Assembly: GCA_947632165.1 (NCBI GenBank)
Contig: CANROI010000087.1
Span: 1-6,080 of the forward strand
Reading direction: 5' to 3'
Source: an uncultured Clostridia bacterium
Lineage (GTDB): Bacteria > Bacillota > Clostridia > Christensenellales > Borkfalkiaceae
Length of the DNA: 6,080 bases
The number at the start of each line of letters is the position of its first letter. The stretch's first letter is position 1. The notes under the pieces were generated by a model, which ran no database searches, had not been told where the DNA came from, and was given only the letters and a program-made list of their open reading frames with translations. The translations under genes and the position numbers were made by a program. Shown piece after piece: positions 5,300-6,080 of the stretch.

Positions 5300-5763
5300 A
5301 AATCGCACTTGCCTGCGATCATGCGGGGTTCGCGCTCAAGCGGACGATCGGGGAGTATCTTAAGGAGAGCGGCTACGAAGTCGCCGACTTCGGCACGGAC
5401 AGCAACGTCTCGTGCGACTATCCGGATTATGCCTGCAAGGCGGCGGAAGCCGTCGCCCGGGGGGACTGTGAGCGCGGGATCCTGGTCTGCTATACGGGCG
5501 TCGGGGTCTCGATCGCAGCCAATAAGGTGAGGGGGATCCGCTGCGCGCTCTGCGGCGACGCGACCTCCGCGCGCCTCACCCGCGCCCACAACGATGCGAA
5601 CATGCTTGCCCTCGGCGCGGGCATTGTGGGCGGAGCGCTTGCGCTCGATATCGTAAAAACTTTTCTCGAAACCCCGTTTTCGGGGGAGGAGAAGCATTGC
5701 CGCCGCGTTGCGAAGATCACCGCGATCGAAGAGCGGGGCGGCCCGAAAGGAGCGAAGCAGTGA
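5296..5763 (+). CDS. rpiB: Ribose-5-phosphate isomerase B (RpiB/LacAB family)
   Basis: The enzyme is expected to interconvert ribose 5-phosphate and ribulose 5-phosphate in the non-oxidative pentose phosphate pathway. Its 155 residues match the family (about 150). Family motifs in order are D8-H9-A-G-F near the N-terminus, C65-Y-T-G-V-G with catalytic cysteine C65, SIAANKVRGIR (72-82), and R96-A-H98-N-D-A-N with catalytic histidine H98. Three positions look unusual against the E. coli and Bacillus proteins as I recall them: Y66 where glycine is normal (CGTG), G109 where arginine is normal (GxRV), and GEEKH at 130-134 in place of GGRH, with one extra residue and lysine for a phosphate-binding arginine. 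A related sugar-phosphate isomerase activity is therefore possible. Its gene overlaps ywlE and the next gene by four bases each, as in a coupled operon. Confidence 0.94.
   Translation: MKIALACDHAGFALKRTIGEYLKESGYEVADFGTDSNVSCDYPDYACKAAEAVARGDCERGILVCYTGVGVSIAANKVRGIRCALCGDATSARLTRAHNDANMLALGAGIVGGALALDIVKTFLETPFSGEEKHCRRVAKITAIEERGGPKGAKQ
5746..5762 (+). promoter_or_regulatory. Ribosome binding site and GTG start of the last gene
   Basis: AAAGGAG at 5746-5752 is seven bases before GTG 5760, which overlaps the rpiB stop as GTGA. This selects a GTG start in a frame without an ATG until well inside the first membrane domain, so an ATG-only search would miss the gene's beginning. Confidence 0.85.
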
Positions 5764-6080
5764 CCGTCGCCCTCAAGGATAAGATCATCGAATCGCTCAC
5801 CTCCATCCTGCCCATCGCGCTCATCGTCGTCTTTCTCGCCGTGGCGTTCACCCCCCTCGACGCGGGGACGTTCGTCCTCTTTCTCACGGGCGTCTTTCTG
5901 CTCATTGTCGGCATGGGGTGCTTTACGCTCGGCGCGGATATGAGCATGCTCGTCATCGGGGAGAAGATCGGCGCCACCATGACCCGTTCGAGGAAGCTTT
6001 GGCACATCGCGCTCTTGTCCCTCGTGATCGGAATCATCGTCACGATCGCCGAGCCCGATTTGCAGATCCTCGCGCAGCAG
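5760..6080 (+). CDS. DUF1538-type integral membrane protein (5' part, cut by window edge)
   Basis: The first 107 residues are present and the frame is open to the edge. Three hydrophobic stretches are visible: about 16-30, 37-58 and 81-96. Between the second and third lies 'LGADMSMLVIGEKIG' (57-71), and the fragment ends 'VTIAEPDLQILAQ' (94-106). This pattern, with helices, a small Gly/Met loop and a TxAEP motif, is what I recall of the DUF1538 family, polytopic membrane proteins of unknown function often made of two related halves. I recognise the family from memory only. The GTG start at 5760 has a good ribosome binding site and a 4-base overlap with rpiB, so it is probably translated with it. 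Its link to pentose metabolism or phospho-arginine turnover is unknown; co-location with rpiB may be incidental. Confidence 0.75.
   Translation, partial: MTVALKDKIIESLTSILPIALIVVFLAVAFTPLDAGTFVLFLTGVFLLIVGMGCFTLGADMSMLVIGEKIGATMTRSRKLWHIALLSLVIGIIVTIAEPDLQILAQQ

Noticed and set aside
4295..5308. A 337-codon open frame on the - strand opposite ywlC and ywlE
   Set aside because: It ends at the ywlC TTA codon at 4295, is very Arg-, Ala- and Leu-rich, and covers two genes with clear conserved motifs on the other strand.

Overview
The window is a stretch of bacterial chromosome with six genes, all on the + strand, behind a 542-base gene-free leader. High G+C coding DNA, strong AAGGAG/GGAGG ribosome binding sites, GTG as well as ATG starts, tightly overlapping genes and a gene order recalling the Bacillus subtilis ywlC-ywlE-ywlF cluster all suggest a high-G+C member of the Bacillota (a Clostridia-like lineage). 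This is an inference from gene content and style; nothing in the window fixes genus or family.

Region 1-542 has no credible gene. It holds two copies of a 76-base direct repeat (1-76 and 182-257, 74/76 identical, offset 181), each containing two small stem-loops and each followed within 2-4 bases by a perfect hairpin of different sequence. Two further hairpins (123-160 and 290-314) and a degenerate palindromic unit (318-453) fill most of the rest. This looks like layered intergenic repeat elements, possibly structured RNA, rather than a conventional leader.

Region 543-6080 is one compact series: pepF (oligoendopeptidase F, M3 zinc peptidase), dnaB (replicative helicase), ywlC/sua5 (threonylcarbamoyl-AMP synthase for the tRNA t6A modification), ywlE (low-molecular-weight phosphatase with the threonine typical of protein-arginine phosphatases), rpiB (ribose-5-phosphate isomerase B) and the start of a DUF1538-type membrane protein cut by the window edge. 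Spacings are 40, 1 and 18 bases, then two 4-base overlaps, so at least dnaB onward is probably co-transcribed and translationally coupled. The genes do not form one pathway. They are mostly housekeeping functions: peptide turnover, replication, tRNA modification, phospho-arginine signalling or quality control, and pentose phosphate metabolism.

No defence system, prophage, insertion sequence or CRISPR array is visible. The points most worth a second look are the repeat/hairpin architecture of the leader, the almost complete absence of TTA, CTA and TCA codons (which creates very long antisense ORFs), a shortened loop and an SSB-like acidic tail in DnaB, and unusual active-site-region residues in RpiB.
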